DNA of 64,000 nucleotides from 40CM-4-68-19 sp036513415 (GCA_036513415.1 DATBZA010000088.1:1-64000), one strand, 5' to 3'; shown: positions 16,182 to 27,743, counted from the stretch's first letter. Made by a program: numbers and translations. Notes: generated by a model from the letters alone, not told the origin.

Positions 16182-17653
16182 CGCCGGCCTCCGCGCAGGG
16201 CCGCCACCGCGTCCGCCAGGCGCTGCCCGTACCCGGGATCTGCGCGCCGGAAATGACCGATGGACCGCTCGACCACGTCGGGCCGCGTGACCTGGGCGAG
16301 GCTGCCCGCGAGGTTCGCGATCAGACGGCGACGCCCGTCCTCCGTCATCACCCGGTAGAGCGCGCCCGCCTGCACGAAGTCGTCGTCCTCCGCGTGCCGC
16401 GCGCGCTGCTGCGGCCCGGTCACGCCGGAGAGCGCGAGGCCGTGGTCGTAGGCATTCCCGCTCTGCTGGGGACCCGAGGCGCTGTTCGGCTCGTAGTTCT
16501 TCGCGCGACCGCCGTTGGCGTCGAATCGCATCGCGCCGTCACGGCCGTAGTTCCGCGGACCGCCCGGCACGCCCTTCGCCTCGTTCACCGGCAGCCGGGT
16601 GTGGTTGATCCCCAGACGGTAGCGGTGCGCGTCGCCGTAGGCGAAGAGCCGCGCCTGCAGCATGCGGTCCGGAGAAGGACCGATCCCCGGCACGAAGTTC
16701 GCCGGGTCGAATGCTGCCTGCTCCACCTCGGCGAAGAAGTTCTCGGGCACGCGGTCGAGGACCAGCTTGCCCATCGGGAGCAAGGGATAGTCGCGGTAGG
16801 GCCATACCTTGGTGAGGTCGAAGGGATCGAATCGGTAGGTCGCGGCGTCCCTCTCCGGCATCACCTGGACCTTCAAGGTCCAGGACGGGAACTCGCCGCG
16901 CTCGATGGCGTCGTACAGGTCCTTCTGGTGGTGCGCCGGGTCGATTCCGGCCGTGGCGGCTCCCTCCTCGCTCGTGAGGCAGCGGATGCCCTGGTCGGTC
17001 TTGAAATGGAACTTCACCCAGAAGCGCTCGCCCTCCGCATTGACCCATTGGAAGGTGTGAGACCCGAAGCCGTCCATGTGGCGCAGCGATGCCGGGATGC
17101 CGCGGTCGCCGAACAGCCAGGTGAACTGGTGCGTGGCCTCCGGGGTCCAGGAGAAGAAGTCCCAGACGTTGTCAGGCTCCTGCCGGTTGGTGAACGGATC
17201 CGGCTTCTGGGAGTGGATGAAGTCGGGGAACTTGATGCCATCGCGGATGAAGAACACCGGGGTGTTGTTGCCCACCAGGTCCCAGTTCCCGTCCTCGGTG
17301 TAGAACTTCAACGCGAACCCGCGGGGATCCCGAGCGGTGTCGGCGGCGCCGCGCGAACCCGCGACGGTGGAGAAGCGCACGAGCACCGGGGTGCGCTTTC
17401 CGCGCTTCTCGAACACCCGCATCTTGGTGAAGCGGCGAGCCTCTTCGGAAGTGACCTCGAAGTAGCCGTATGCGCCGCTACCCACCGCGTGCACCACGCG
17501 CTCCGGGATGCGCTCGCGATTGAAGCGGGCCAGCTTCTCGATCAGGGCGTGGTCCTGGAGCAGGACCGGTCCCACCGGCCCTGCGGTCTGGGAGCGCTGG
17601 TTGTCTGCGACGGCTGCGCCGGCTTCGGTCGTGAGCTGCGGAACCTTGCTCAT
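16178..17653 (-). CDS. katA: haem catalase
   Basis: Monofunctional haem catalase that dismutates hydrogen peroxide. 491 residues, small-subunit type. The catalytic His55 is in RIPERVVHAVGSGAYG, the distal asparagine lies in VGNNTP (127-132), and the proximal haem ligand is Tyr339 in RLFAYGDAHRYRLG. No signal peptide is seen, so it is cytoplasmic. It is divergent from oxyR across a 106-bp gap containing an OxyR-type operator, so peroxide induction is very likely. The symbol is generic for this family. Confidence 0.95.
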   Translation of the reverse strand: MSKVPQLTTEAGAAVADNQRSQTAGPVGPVLLQDHALIEKLARFNRERIPERVVHAVGSGAYGYFEVTSEEARRFTKMRVFEKRGKRTPVLVRFSTVAGSRGAADTARDPRGFALKFYTEDGNWDLVGNNTPVFFIRDGIKFPDFIHSQKPDPFTNRQEPDNVWDFFSWTPEATHQFTWLFGDRGIPASLRHMDGFGSHTFQWVNAEGERFWVKFHFKTDQGIRCLTSEEGAATAGIDPAHHQKDLYDAIERGEFPSWTLKVQVMPERDAATYRFDPFDLTKVWPYRDYPLLPMGKLVLDRVPENFFAEVEQAAFDPANFVPGIGPSPDRMLQARLFAYGDAHRYRLGINHTRLPVNEAKGVPGGPRNYGRDGAMRFDANGGRAKNYEPNSASGPQQSGNAYDHGLALSGVTGPQQRARHAEDDDFVQAGALYRVMTEDGRRRLIANLAGSLAQVTRPDVVERSIGHFRRADPGYGQRLADAVAALRGGRR

Positions 17654-17721
17654 CGTTGCTCTCCTTCCGCGGGCGGGCTGCCCGCTGCCAGGTAGGACGC
17701 GCTCGGGTGCCGATAGATACG

Positions 17722-17758
17722 ATACAACTTACACGCTGTTATGATAGTCCTTACCTAT
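17722..17758. promoter_or_regulatory. OxyR operator between katA and oxyR
   Basis: The OxyR consensus is four tetramers ATAG-N7-CTAT-N7-ATAG-N7-CTAT. Here ATAG at 17744-17747 and CTAT at 17755-17758 are exact and 7 bp apart; at the right distance upstream ATAC (17722-17725) matches three of four, and the second tetramer (17733-17736) is degenerate. A -10-like TATGAT at 17740-17745 for oxyR overlaps the site. The right edge lies one base before the oxyR ATG (17760), so binding should repress oxyR, while for katA on the other strand the site sits upstream as an activator site. Confidence 0.75.
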
Positions 17759-17759
17759 C

Positions 17760-18665
17760 ATGCGCCCCCACGCCTTCAGCATCCGGCAGCTCCAGTACGC
17801 CGTGGCCGTCGCCGATGAAGGCGGGTTTCGCGCCGCAGCCCGCCTTTGCCGGGTCTCCCAGCCGTCCCTGAGCGCCCAACTCCAGGCGCTCGAGGGCGTC
17901 CTGGGCGCCCGACTGTTCGAGCGCGGTCGCGGCCCCGTCCTCCTCACCGCGGCGGGCGAAGAGCTGGTCCGGCAAGCGCGGCGCGTGCTGCTCGCGGCCG
18001 ATGAGCTGGTGGCCGCGGCAGAACGCCTCACAGACCCTCGCGCGGCCACGCTGCGCATCGGCATCATCCCGACGGTGGCCCCGTATCTCCTGCCCAAAGC
18101 GATGCCCGCCATCCGGCGCAAGCTGCCGGCCCTCAAGATCCGCTGGATCGAGGAGCGCACGGAAGCGCTGCTTCGCGATCTGGAAGAGGGTGCCGTCGAT
18201 GCCGCGCTGGTGGCGCGCGTGCCGCGGATGTCCCGTTTCGAGATCGCCGAGCTGATCGAGGACCGGTTCCTGTTGGCGGCGCCGAAGACGCACGCCCTGG
18301 CGGCGCGAAGCGGCCCAGCGCGGATCGCGGACCTCGAAGGAGAAACCCTGCTGCTGCTGGACGAAGGCCACTGCCTGCGCGATCAGGCGCTCGCCGTCTG
18401 CTCGCGGGCGCACGCACACGAGGCGGACTTCCGGGCCACCAGCTTGGGCACCCTCGCGCAGATGGTCGCGGGCGGGGCCGGGATCACGCTCCTCCCCGAG
18501 CTCTCGATCGCCGTGGAGAACCCGCGTGGCGCCCTCGTCACCCGGGCGTTTGCCGCGCCGGCCCCGTCGCGGACGCTGGTGCTGGCCTGGCGGCGGCAGT
18601 TCCCCCTCGCGTCACTGCTCCAGGAGCTCACGGCGGAGATCGCCTCGGCCTTGCGGCGGTCCTGA
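17760..18665 (+). CDS. oxyR: hydrogen peroxide-sensing regulator OxyR
   Basis: LysR-type regulator, 301 residues. The N-terminal winged helix-turn-helix reads FRAAARLCRVSQPSLSAQL. The redox cysteines are Cys205 and Cys214 in EGHCLRDQALAVC, with the same nine-residue spacing as Cys199 and Cys208 of E. coli OxyR, and the following FRATSLGTLAQMVAGGAGITLLP is also OxyR-typical. It is expected to form a disulphide on peroxide exposure and activate katA-ankB. The ATG follows directly after the operator; the -10-like TATGAT ends only 14 bp before the ATG, so the mRNA leader must be very short. Confidence 0.95.
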   Translation: MRPHAFSIRQLQYAVAVADEGGFRAAARLCRVSQPSLSAQLQALEGVLGARLFERGRGPVLLTAAGEELVRQARRVLLAADELVAAAERLTDPRAATLRIGIIPTVAPYLLPKAMPAIRRKLPALKIRWIEERTEALLRDLEEGAVDAALVARVPRMSRFEIAELIEDRFLLAAPKTHALAARSGPARIADLEGETLLLLDEGHCLRDQALAVCSRAHAHEADFRATSLGTLAQMVAGGAGITLLPELSIAVENPRGALVTRAFAAPAPSRTLVLAWRRQFPLASLLQELTAEIASALRRS

Positions 18666-18673
18666 GCGCCGAA

Positions 18674-20500
18674 TCACGCGCGCGGCGGAACCCGGAGGGT
18701 GAACCAGAACCGGCTTCCTTTTCCCGGCTCGCTCTCCACCCCCATCTCGCCGCCATGGGCGGCGACGATCTCGCGCGAGATGTAGAGCCCGAGACCGATG
18801 CCCTCTCCCTTGGTGCCGGGCATGCGGAAGAACTTCTCGAAGATGCGCTGCTGGTACTCGACGGGAATTCCCGGACCCTGGTCCTCGACCTCGAACCGGA
18901 CCCATGCCTTCTCCGGCCGCGCGCGGACCACGATCCGGCTTCCCTTCGGGCTGTGCCGGATCGCGTTTCCGACCAGGTTGTCGAAGACGAGGTGGATGCG
19001 ATCCGGGTCGACGAGCACCGGCAGCACCGGCTCGATCAGGTCGCCCTCGATCTTCAATCCCGCGTCGCGCGCGGCATCCTCCTTCGCGGCCACGGCGGCG
19101 TCGAGGATCGACTTCGCCGGCAGCGCGGTCAGCGACACCTCGACCTTGCCGGCCTGGATGCGCGAGAGATCCAGCAGGTCCTCGACGATGCCCTGCAGCC
19201 GCTCGCAATCGTCCCGCGCAGCGCCGACCAGGTCGAGCTGCTTGTCGTTCAACGGGCCCACCATGCCCTCGAGCAGGATGTGCACCGCCATCCTCATCGA
19301 GGTGAGCGGCGTGCGGAACTCATGGGCCACCGTCGCCACCAGATCGTTCTTCAGCTCGTCGAATCGCAACAGGCGCGTCACGTCCTGCAGCACGATGGTG
19401 GCGCCGGTGACGTTCCCCTGCTCGGAGTAGAGCGGCGTGGCACGGGGAAGGAGGGCGCGCCCTCCCCCTTCGCCTTCCACCCGGATGGCCTCCTCCACTC
19501 CGCGCGGGGCGTAGGAGCCCTTCCCTGCGAAAATGTGCGCCCGGATCTTGTCGATGGCCTCCCGGAGCTGCGGCGGAAGCCGGGAGAGCGGATCGCGGCC
19601 GGCTTCCAGGCGGATCAAGTTCTCGGCGGCCTGGTTGACGTTGAGCACTTGTCCGTCCAGCGAGAGCACGATCACCGGATCGGGCAGGCTGTCGATGGCC
19701 GCCTGCGACGCCTGCTGCGCCTGGAGCAGTTCCCCGAGCGAGCTGCTCCGGTACTCGCTGAGCTTGTCGGCCATGGTGTCCAGCTCGCGACCGACCTGCG
19801 CGATCTCGTCCTTGCCTTCGATGCGGGCCCGCGCGTCCAGGTCACCCTCCCCGATGCGGCGCACCGCCAGGCTGAGCAGGCGCAACGGACGCAGCGCCCG
19901 TCGCGTGAGCGAAACCGAGGCCAGCAGGCCCAGCCCGAGCGCGGAGGAGATCGCCAGCAGCAGCAGGGTTCGGTTGCGCTCGGCGGTGCCCCGCGCCCGT
20001 TCGCTCTTCAGCAGCATCGCATCCTGGTTGATCTCCAGGACCCGCTCGGCGGCGTCCTTGACGCGGAGAAAGGCGGGTTGCAGCTCGTCGAAATAGCGCC
20101 GGCGCAGCTCCTGCCCGTCGCGGATCCGGCGGTAGCCGTCGTACTTCGCCAGGTACTCATTCCACGCCCCGCGAAGCCTCTGCGTGGCCTCCGCTTCCCC
20201 AGGCTCGGTGATGTTGCGCTCCTGCGCCTCGAGCTGCGTTTCGAAGGCCCGGATGTTGGCAGGTGCCTGTTCATCGGCCTTGTCCGGCCGCCCGGCGGCG
20301 CGGAATGCCGCCGCGCTGTCCACGCGCTCCACGGCGTCCTTCATGCGCTGCGCCGCGAGCACGCTGCGGAAGTTGTCGCGCAGGATCAGTTGTGAGCTCT
20401 GGCCCAGCGTGTCCAGGGTGTTGAGCGCGACCAGCCCGACCAGCACCAGGCCCGCGGCCAGCGGCGCCTGCGCCAGCAAGAGGCGGGTCCGGAGCGTCAC
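18674..20500 (-). CDS. membrane histidine kinase of the Kdp locus (HAMP-PAS-HisKA-HATPase)
   Basis: 608 residues from GTG 20500, which overlaps the kdpD-like stop in a GTGA junction. Membrane helices at about 8-28 and 178-198 enclose a helical periplasmic sensor of about 150 residues; then HAMP (about 200-252), PAS (265-375), HisKA with the phospho-acceptor His393 in VAHEFRTPLT, and a C-terminal ATPase domain with NLVGNAIRHS, DQGPGIP and GIGLGLYI. This replaces the kinase half that is normally fused to KdpD, so signal input and the KdpD sensor half are on separate polypeptides. Likely partner: the sigma-54 response regulator at 21639. Confidence 0.9.
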   Translation of the reverse strand: MTLRTRLLLAQAPLAAGLVLVGLVALNTLDTLGQSSQLILRDNFRSVLAAQRMKDAVERVDSAAAFRAAGRPDKADEQAPANIRAFETQLEAQERNITEPGEAEATQRLRGAWNEYLAKYDGYRRIRDGQELRRRYFDELQPAFLRVKDAAERVLEINQDAMLLKSERARGTAERNRTLLLLAISSALGLGLLASVSLTRRALRPLRLLSLAVRRIGEGDLDARARIEGKDEIAQVGRELDTMADKLSEYRSSSLGELLQAQQASQAAIDSLPDPVIVLSLDGQVLNVNQAAENLIRLEAGRDPLSRLPPQLREAIDKIRAHIFAGKGSYAPRGVEEAIRVEGEGGGRALLPRATPLYSEQGNVTGATIVLQDVTRLLRFDELKNDLVATVAHEFRTPLTSMRMAVHILLEGMVGPLNDKQLDLVGAARDDCERLQGIVEDLLDLSRIQAGKVEVSLTALPAKSILDAAVAAKEDAARDAGLKIEGDLIEPVLPVLVDPDRIHLVFDNLVGNAIRHSPKGSRIVVRARPEKAWVRFEVEDQGPGIPVEYQQRIFEKFFRMPGTKGEGIGLGLYISREIVAAHGGEMGVESEPGKGSRFWFTLRVPPRA

Positions 20501-21642
20501 TGGCGCTCCTCGCCGGTCGACGCGACCACGTGCAGGTCGAAGTCGCCGCCTTCCCGCAGCAGGCGGGTCAGGACCGAACCGCGCAACACCTGCGTCCACC
20601 AGGGCTGCAGCGAGCGTCCGACGATCACGTGAGCGATCCCGTGCGCGCGGGCAAAATCGAGCAGCGCCTGCGCCGGATCGTCGGACTTGATCCGGACCAC
20701 TTCGGCGCCGAGCTCCCTCGCCTTGTCGATGTTCGCGAGCAGGTGACGCTGCGCCTCGGAGTCGATCCGGTTCGGCGCTTCCTGGGGCGTTTCCACGTAG
20801 ACCACGAACCAGTCGGTGTTCAGCCGGCCGGCCAGGCGCGATCCGCGCGAGAGGAGCACCTTGGCGCGTGGCGGATTCGAAGCGAGGCAGACCATCACCC
20901 GGCCGGAGGCCTTCAGCTCGGGGGCGCCCTTGGCGACTCCCGCGCGGTCCAGGCTCTCGGCCACCTCGCGCAGCGCCAGCTCGCGCAGCGTGGCGAGGTT
21001 CTGATCCTTGAAGAAGTTCTCCAGCGCCCAGGGGATCTTGTCCGGCGCATAGATCTTGCCGGCGCGCAACCTCTCCTGGAGGTCTTCCACCGCCAGGTCC
21101 AGGTTCACCACCTGATCCGCCTGCTTGAGGAAGCTGTCCGGCACGGTCTCGCGCACCGCGACGCCGGTGGCGCGCTCGATCAGCCCGTTGAGCGACTCCA
21201 GGTGCTGCACGTTCATCGCCCCGATGACGCTGATGCCGGCATCGAGAAGGGCGAGCACGTCCTGGTACCGCTTCCGGTTCGAGCAGCCCGGCGCGTTCGT
21301 GTGCGGGATCTCGTCGACGACCGCTACCGTCGGGCGGCGCTCGCGCACCGCATCCAGGTCCATCTCCTCGACCACGACGCCGCGGTACTCCATCCGCTTG
21401 CGCGGCACGACTTCCAGATCCTGGACCAGCGCCGCCGTCTCTGCGCGTCCGTGGGGCTCCACGAACGCCACCACCACGTCGACTCCTCGGCGCCGCAGCT
21501 CGTGCGCCTCCTGCAGCATGCGATAGGTCTTGCCCACGCCGGCGGCGAACCCCACGTAAAGCTTGAGCCGGCCCCGCTTGGCGCGCTCCACCAGCTCGAG
21601 GAAGTCCTCGGGCCGCCGCGGCTGGGCTGGCTTGGAGATCAT
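20497..21642 (-). CDS. kdpD: KdpD N-terminal sensor module without kinase domain
   Basis: 381 residues comprising only the KdpD sensor domain (about 10-220, ATP-binding loop GFAAGVGKTY, and VDEIPHTNAPG) followed by a universal-stress-protein domain (about 235-375; GRVMVCLASNPP, HVIVGRSLQ). Full-length KdpD has about 900 residues and adds four membrane helices, GAF and kinase domains; none is present. The start ATG 21642 overlaps the response-regulator stop (ATGA) and its stop overlaps the kinase start (GTGA). It probably relays K+/ATP or c-di-AMP-type signals to the separate kinase; this is inference. Confidence 0.9.
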   Translation of the reverse strand: MISKPAQPRRPEDFLELVERAKRGRLKLYVGFAAGVGKTYRMLQEAHELRRRGVDVVVAFVEPHGRAETAALVQDLEVVPRKRMEYRGVVVEEMDLDAVRERRPTVAVVDEIPHTNAPGCSNRKRYQDVLALLDAGISVIGAMNVQHLESLNGLIERATGVAVRETVPDSFLKQADQVVNLDLAVEDLQERLRAGKIYAPDKIPWALENFFKDQNLATLRELALREVAESLDRAGVAKGAPELKASGRVMVCLASNPPRAKVLLSRGSRLAGRLNTDWFVVYVETPQEAPNRIDSEAQRHLLANIDKARELGAEVVRIKSDDPAQALLDFARAHGIAHVIVGRSLQPWWTQVLRGSVLTRLLREGGDFDLHVVASTGEERQ

Positions 21643-23006
21643 CCCCCCTCGTACTTGCGCCGCTTGCGCCAGAGCGTCGAAGCGTCCACGCCGAGAATCT
21701 GCGCCGCCTCCTCCTGCGTGCGGGTGCGCGCCAGCACGCGCAGGATGTGCTCGCGCTCGACCGCCTCGACGGTGAAGTCGCCTCCGACCAGCGGAACGTC
21801 CTTGGCGTGCTGGACGATGCGCTCCGGAAACGCTTCCGGCGCGAGCACCTGGCCGGCGCTGAGGATCACCGCCCGCTCGATGGCGTTGCGGAGCTCGCGA
21901 ACGTTTCCCGGCCATGGATAGGCGAGCAGCACGCGCTCCGACTCGGCCGACAGCTCCGGCGGAATCTTCCGCGCGGCGCGGGCGAAGAATGCGAGAAACC
22001 TGCGGGCCAGCGGCAGGATCTCGTCGGCGCGATCGCGCAGCGCCGGGACCGTCACCTCGACGACGTTGAGGCGGAAGAGCAGGTCCTCGCGGAATTCACC
22101 GGTCCGCACGGCCGCGTCCAGATCGCGGTTCGTCGCGGCGACGATGCGCACGTCGGCCTTCCGCGTCCGGGTCTCGCCGACCCGTTCGAACTGCTTGTCC
22201 TGGAGGAACCGCAGCAGCTTCGCCTGGAGCGCGGCGGGCATCTCGGCGATCTCGTCGAGGAACAGCGTGCCGCCCTCGGCCGCCTCCACGCGTCCCGCGC
22301 GCTCGCGCACCGCCCCGGTGAACGCGCCCTCCGCGTGTCCGAACATCTCGCTCGCCAGCAGCTCCTCGCTCAGCGCCGGGCAGTTCACGACCGCGAAGGG
22401 GTACCTCTTGCGCGGACTGAGCTCGTGCAGCATCCGCGCCAGCACGCTCTTTCCGGTCCCGCTCTCGCCCCGCAGCAGCACCGGCACGTCGTGCGCGGCC
22501 GCGCGGCTGATCACTTCCATCAGCGGCCGCATCGCCGCGCTGGCCAGCTCGAGGTTGGGCTCCGGCGCGGCATCGGCCAGCCTTTCTTGGAGATCGGTCA
22601 CGCGCAGCTCCAGCTCGCGCCGGGCGCGCGCCTGCTCCACCACCCGGCGGATCTGCGCGGGGGTGAACGGCTTGGGCAGGTAGTCCTTGGCTCCCCGCCG
22701 GATCGCCTCCACCGCGGAGTCGATCGCGGCGTAGGCCGTGATCATCACCACGTCCAGGCCGGGCCGCGCGGCAAGAAGCTTCGGCAGCAGCTCGAGGCCG
22801 TCTTCCTTCCCCAGGCGCAAGTCCACGAACGCGAGGTCGAACGCGGACCTGCCGAGCGCTTCCAGCGCGGCCTCGGAAGCGGCGGCCTCGGTCACGGCGC
22901 AGCCCAGCCCCTGCAGGCAGACGACCAGCGTCTTGCGGATGTTCCGCTCGTCGTCGACCACCAGGACGCGCATTGGAGCCGGCGGCGCCTGTTCCGTTTC
23001 GCCCAT
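21639..23006 (-). CDS. sigma-54-dependent response regulator of the Kdp locus
   Basis: 455 residues: receiver (about 13-125, phosphorylation site in FVDLRLGKEDG), AAA+ activator domain with Walker A GESGTGKS and the sigma-54 contact loop EGAFTGA, and a Fis-type helix-turn-helix at the end (QEEAAQILGVDASTLWRKR). It takes the place of the OmpR-type KdpE found in enteric bacteria. ATG 23006 is chosen for the AGAGGT upstream; an ATG at 23036 is also possible. Genes kdpC, this gene, kdpD and the kinase run in one direction. A -24/-12 promoter candidate lies before the operon at about 27676-27691. Confidence 0.93.
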   Translation of the reverse strand: MGETEQAPPAPMRVLVVDDERNIRKTLVVCLQGLGCAVTEAAASEAALEALGRSAFDLAFVDLRLGKEDGLELLPKLLAARPGLDVVMITAYAAIDSAVEAIRRGAKDYLPKPFTPAQIRRVVEQARARRELELRVTDLQERLADAAPEPNLELASAAMRPLMEVISRAAAHDVPVLLRGESGTGKSVLARMLHELSPRKRYPFAVVNCPALSEELLASEMFGHAEGAFTGAVRERAGRVEAAEGGTLFLDEIAEMPAALQAKLLRFLQDKQFERVGETRTRKADVRIVAATNRDLDAAVRTGEFREDLLFRLNVVEVTVPALRDRADEILPLARRFLAFFARAARKIPPELSAESERVLLAYPWPGNVRELRNAIERAVILSAGQVLAPEAFPERIVQHAKDVPLVGGDFTVEAVEREHILRVLARTRTQEEAAQILGVDASTLWRKRRKYEGG

Positions 23007-23067
23007 CCCCGCACCTCTCTGGCGCCATTCCATCATGGCCGGGCCGGTCTCGCCATGGAGGAGCCGT

Positions 23068-23670
23068 TCAACGAGTTGCGAGCGGCGGCTGTCCGAAGTG
23101 GCGGTCGAGCGCGCGATTGACGATGAACACGTTCACGCGCGGCTCCCCCAGGATGAACAGGTCGCGACCCTCGACGTTCGCCTCGATCACGGCCCGGACC
23201 CGCGCCTCGTCCACGTTTCGGGCCCGGGCGATCCGCGGCGCCTGCCAGAGCGCGCCCGCCGGCGAGAGATGCGGATCGAGGCCGCTGGCGGACGCCGTGA
23301 TCAGCTCGGCCGGGACCGGTCCTCCCGCATTCGGGTTTTCCTGCAGCAGCCGCTGCAGCTCCTTCTCGGCGCGCTCGTGGAGGGCCTTGGAAGTCGGTCC
23401 GAGGTTCGAGCCGGATGAGCCTGCCGCGTCGTAGCCCTTCTCGCCGGCCGCGGACGGCCGAGGCTGGAGATATCCCGGTTTCCCGAACGGCTGCGCGATC
23501 AACTCCGATCCCAGCACGCGCCCTGAATCGTCGGTGACCAGGCTGCCGCGTGCACGACCGGGGAAGAGGGTCAGCGCGACGCCCGTCGTGATCAGCGGAT
23601 AGACGATCCCGGTGAGCACGAGCGTGACGAGCGTGGCGCGAATGGCGATGAGCATTCCGGTGCGAAACAT
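23068..23670 (-). CDS. kdpC: potassium-transporting ATPase subunit C
   Basis: 200 residues. Single N-terminal membrane helix (about 9-33, ALTLFPG after it), then a periplasmic domain with the KdpC signatures LIAQPFGKPGYLQPRPSAAG, SSGSNLGPTS and DPHLSPAGALWQ. KdpC stabilises the complex of channel subunit KdpA and ATPase KdpB. It starts 10 nt after kdpB. Confidence 0.96.
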   Translation of the reverse strand: MFRTGMLIAIRATLVTLVLTGIVYPLITTGVALTLFPGRARGSLVTDDSGRVLGSELIAQPFGKPGYLQPRPSAAGEKGYDAAGSSGSNLGPTSKALHERAEKELQRLLQENPNAGGPVPAELITASASGLDPHLSPAGALWQAPRIARARNVDEARVRAVIEANVEGRDLFILGEPRVNVFIVNRALDRHFGQPPLATR

Positions 23671-23680
23671 GAGGTTCTCC

Positions 23681-25755
<2,075 letters not shown>

Positions 25756-25756
<1 letters not shown>

Positions 25757-27480
25757 CAGAACAACCTCCCGGCTCCGGCCGCGAAATGCTCGACGATGGG
25801 GCCGAGCGAAAGCGCGGGGAAGAAAGTGAGCGCGCCGACGATCAGGATGACCGCGACGAGCAGGCCCACGAACAGGCTACCGTTGGTGGGGAACGTGCCC
25901 AGGCCAGCCGGCGTGACCTTCTTGTCCACCATGGACCCGGCGATCGCCACCGCGGGGATCATCATCAGGAAGCGTCCCACCAGCATGTCGGCGGCAAGCG
26001 CGTAGTTCCAGAATCGCGTGTTGGCGTTCAGGCCCGCGAAGGCGGACCCGTTGTTCCCGGCCCCGCTCGCGAACGCATAGAGAATCTCGGAAAGCCCGTG
26101 CGGGCCCGCGTTGGACAGCGAGGACACCCCGTACGGCGCCACGGCTGCCCAGCCGGCCAACGATAGGATGGCCAGGGGAAAGACCAGCACGTAGAGCATG
26201 GCCAGCTTCATCTCGCGCGCCTCTATTTTCTTGCCCAGGTACTCGGGCGTGCGCCCCACCATCAGGCCGGCGATGAAGACGGTGAGCACCACGAAGACGA
26301 GCATCCCGTAGAGCCCGGCCCCGACGCCGCCGAAGATCACCTCGCCCAGCTTGATGTTGACGAGCGGCACCAGACCGCCCAGCGGCGTCAGGCTGTCGTG
26401 CATGGCGTTGACCGCGCCGCAGGAGGCATCCGTGGTGACGGTGGCGAACAGCGCCGAGTTGGCGAGCCCGAAGCGCGTCTCCTTCCCTTCCAGGTTGCCG
26501 GTGCCCTGCTGCATCTGGGTTAAACCCCGGAGCGCGGGGTTGTCGTGGGCCTCTGCCCAGTACAGAGCGGTGACGCCGGCGATCGAGAGCACCACCATCG
26601 CTGCCCAGAGCGCCCAGCCCTGGCGTTGGTCGCGCGCCATGCGTCCGTAGGTCCAGGTGAGCCCCGCGGAGATGGCGAAGATCGACACCATCTGGACGAA
26701 ATTCGACAGCGGTGTCGGGTTTTCGAACGGGTGGGCGCTGTTGGCGTTGAAGAAGCCGCCTCCGTTGGTCCCCAGCATCTTGATCGCTTCCTGGGAGGCG
26801 ACGGGGCCCATGCCGATGATCTGCTTGGCCCCTTCCAGCGTCGTCAGCTCGTGATAGGGCGCCAGGTTCTGCAACACTCCCTGCGAGACCAGGAAGAGCG
26901 CGTAGAAGAAGGAGATCGGCAATAGTAGGTACACGGTGGCGCGGATCAGATCGACCCAGAAGTTGCCGAGGGTCTTTCCACCCGACGGCCCCGCCTTGCG
27001 GGTGAGCCCGCGCGCGATCACCAGCGCGACCGCGATGCCGGCGGCTGCGGAAGTGAAATTGTGCCAGGCGAGCCCCGCCATCTGCGTGAAGTAGCTGACG
27101 GTGGTCTCCGGCGTGTACGACTGCCAGTTGGTGTTGGTGGTGAAGCTCGCGGCCGTGTTGAACGCGAGCGCAGGCTCGACGGCGCCGAGCTTCTGCGGAT
27201 TGAAGGGCAGGAACTGCTGCAGCCGCTGGATCCCGTAGGTGACCAGCATTCCGAAGAAGCTGAACGCCAGCAGCGAGAACGCATAGACGGGCCAGGTCTG
27301 CTCGGCATCCGCCTTCACGCCGCACAGGCGATACAACCCCCGCTCCACCCGTCCGAAGACGCGCGGCAGCGGCTGCCGATCGCCTTCGAAGACGCGGAAC
27401 ATGTACGCCCCGAGCGGCTTGGTCAGCGCCAGCACCACCAGGAAGAAGAGGGCGATCTGCAACCATCCATTGGCAGTCAT
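25756..27480 (-). CDS. kdpA: potassium-transporting ATPase subunit A
   Basis: Channel-like K+-translocating subunit of the Kdp complex, 574 residues with about ten membrane helices. The four pore-loop repeats are recognisable: SFTTNTNWQSY, GTNGGGFFNANSAHPFENP, DASCGAVNAMHDS and SGAGNNGSAFAGLN. Start ATG 27480 overlaps the kdpF stop in TGATG. Confidence 0.98.
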
Positions 27481-27569
27481 CAGAAGCGCTCCGGCTTGAC
27501 CAGCGCATAAGCGAGGTAGACGAGCATCAGCACGGACAGCGCGAGGCCGATTGCGTATTCGAGGTTCAT
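27480..27569 (-). CDS. kdpF: KdpF-like small subunit
   Basis: 29 residues forming one membrane helix (EYAIGLALSVLMLVYLAYAL) ending in VKPERF, the usual KdpF C-terminus. KdpF stabilises the KdpABC complex in the membrane. Its start (ATG 27569) shares a base with the stop of the 27-residue peptide upstream and its stop overlaps kdpA, so translation is coupled through the whole head of the operon. Confidence 0.92.
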   Translation of the reverse strand: MNLEYAIGLALSVLMLVYLAYALVKPERF

Positions 27570-27652
27570 CAGAGCTTCTCGCAGAGCCGCGCGTAGCCCC
27601 AGGACAGGGCGAAGAACGCGGCGGTAGCCAGCACCAGCAGGAGATCGATCAT
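27569..27652 (-). CDS. 27-residue membrane peptide at the head of the kdp operon
   Basis: Starts at ATG 27652 with GGAGG five bases upstream and ends in a TGATG overlap with kdpF. The product is a single hydrophobic helix (MIDLLLVLATAAFFALSWGY) with the tail ARLCEKL. Good ribosome-binding site, perfect coupling and promoter position argue that it is translated. Comparable tiny hydrophobic frames before kdpF are seen in other kdp operons, but function is unknown; an accessory Kdp subunit or a translational leader are both possible. Confidence 0.75.
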   Translation of the reverse strand: MIDLLLVLATAAFFALSWGYARLCEKL

Positions 27653-27675
27653 GGAGCCCTCCGCCGGGGCATGAA

Positions 27676-27691
27676 GCACAACCCGTGCCGG
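27676..27691 (-). promoter_or_regulatory. sigma-54 (-24/-12) promoter candidate of the kdp operon
   Basis: Read on the minus strand the sequence is CCGGCACGGGTTGTGCT, compared with the RpoN consensus TGGCACG-N4-TTGC. The invariant GG (27689-27688) and GC (27677-27676) are exactly 10 bp apart and the CACG core is conserved; two bases differ. Transcription would begin near 27664, just ahead of the ribosome-binding site of the 27-residue peptide. The adjacent sigma-54 activator gene supports the call. Confidence 0.6.
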
Positions 27692-27743
27692 GCCCGAATG
27701 CCTCGCAAACCTGCGAATTCAGCCGTTCCCCGAACCGCCGGCG

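Noticed and set aside
21639..23006. Reading this regulator as KdpE
   Set aside because: It has an AAA+ sigma-54 activation domain and a Fis-type helix-turn-helix, not the OmpR-type winged helix of KdpE.
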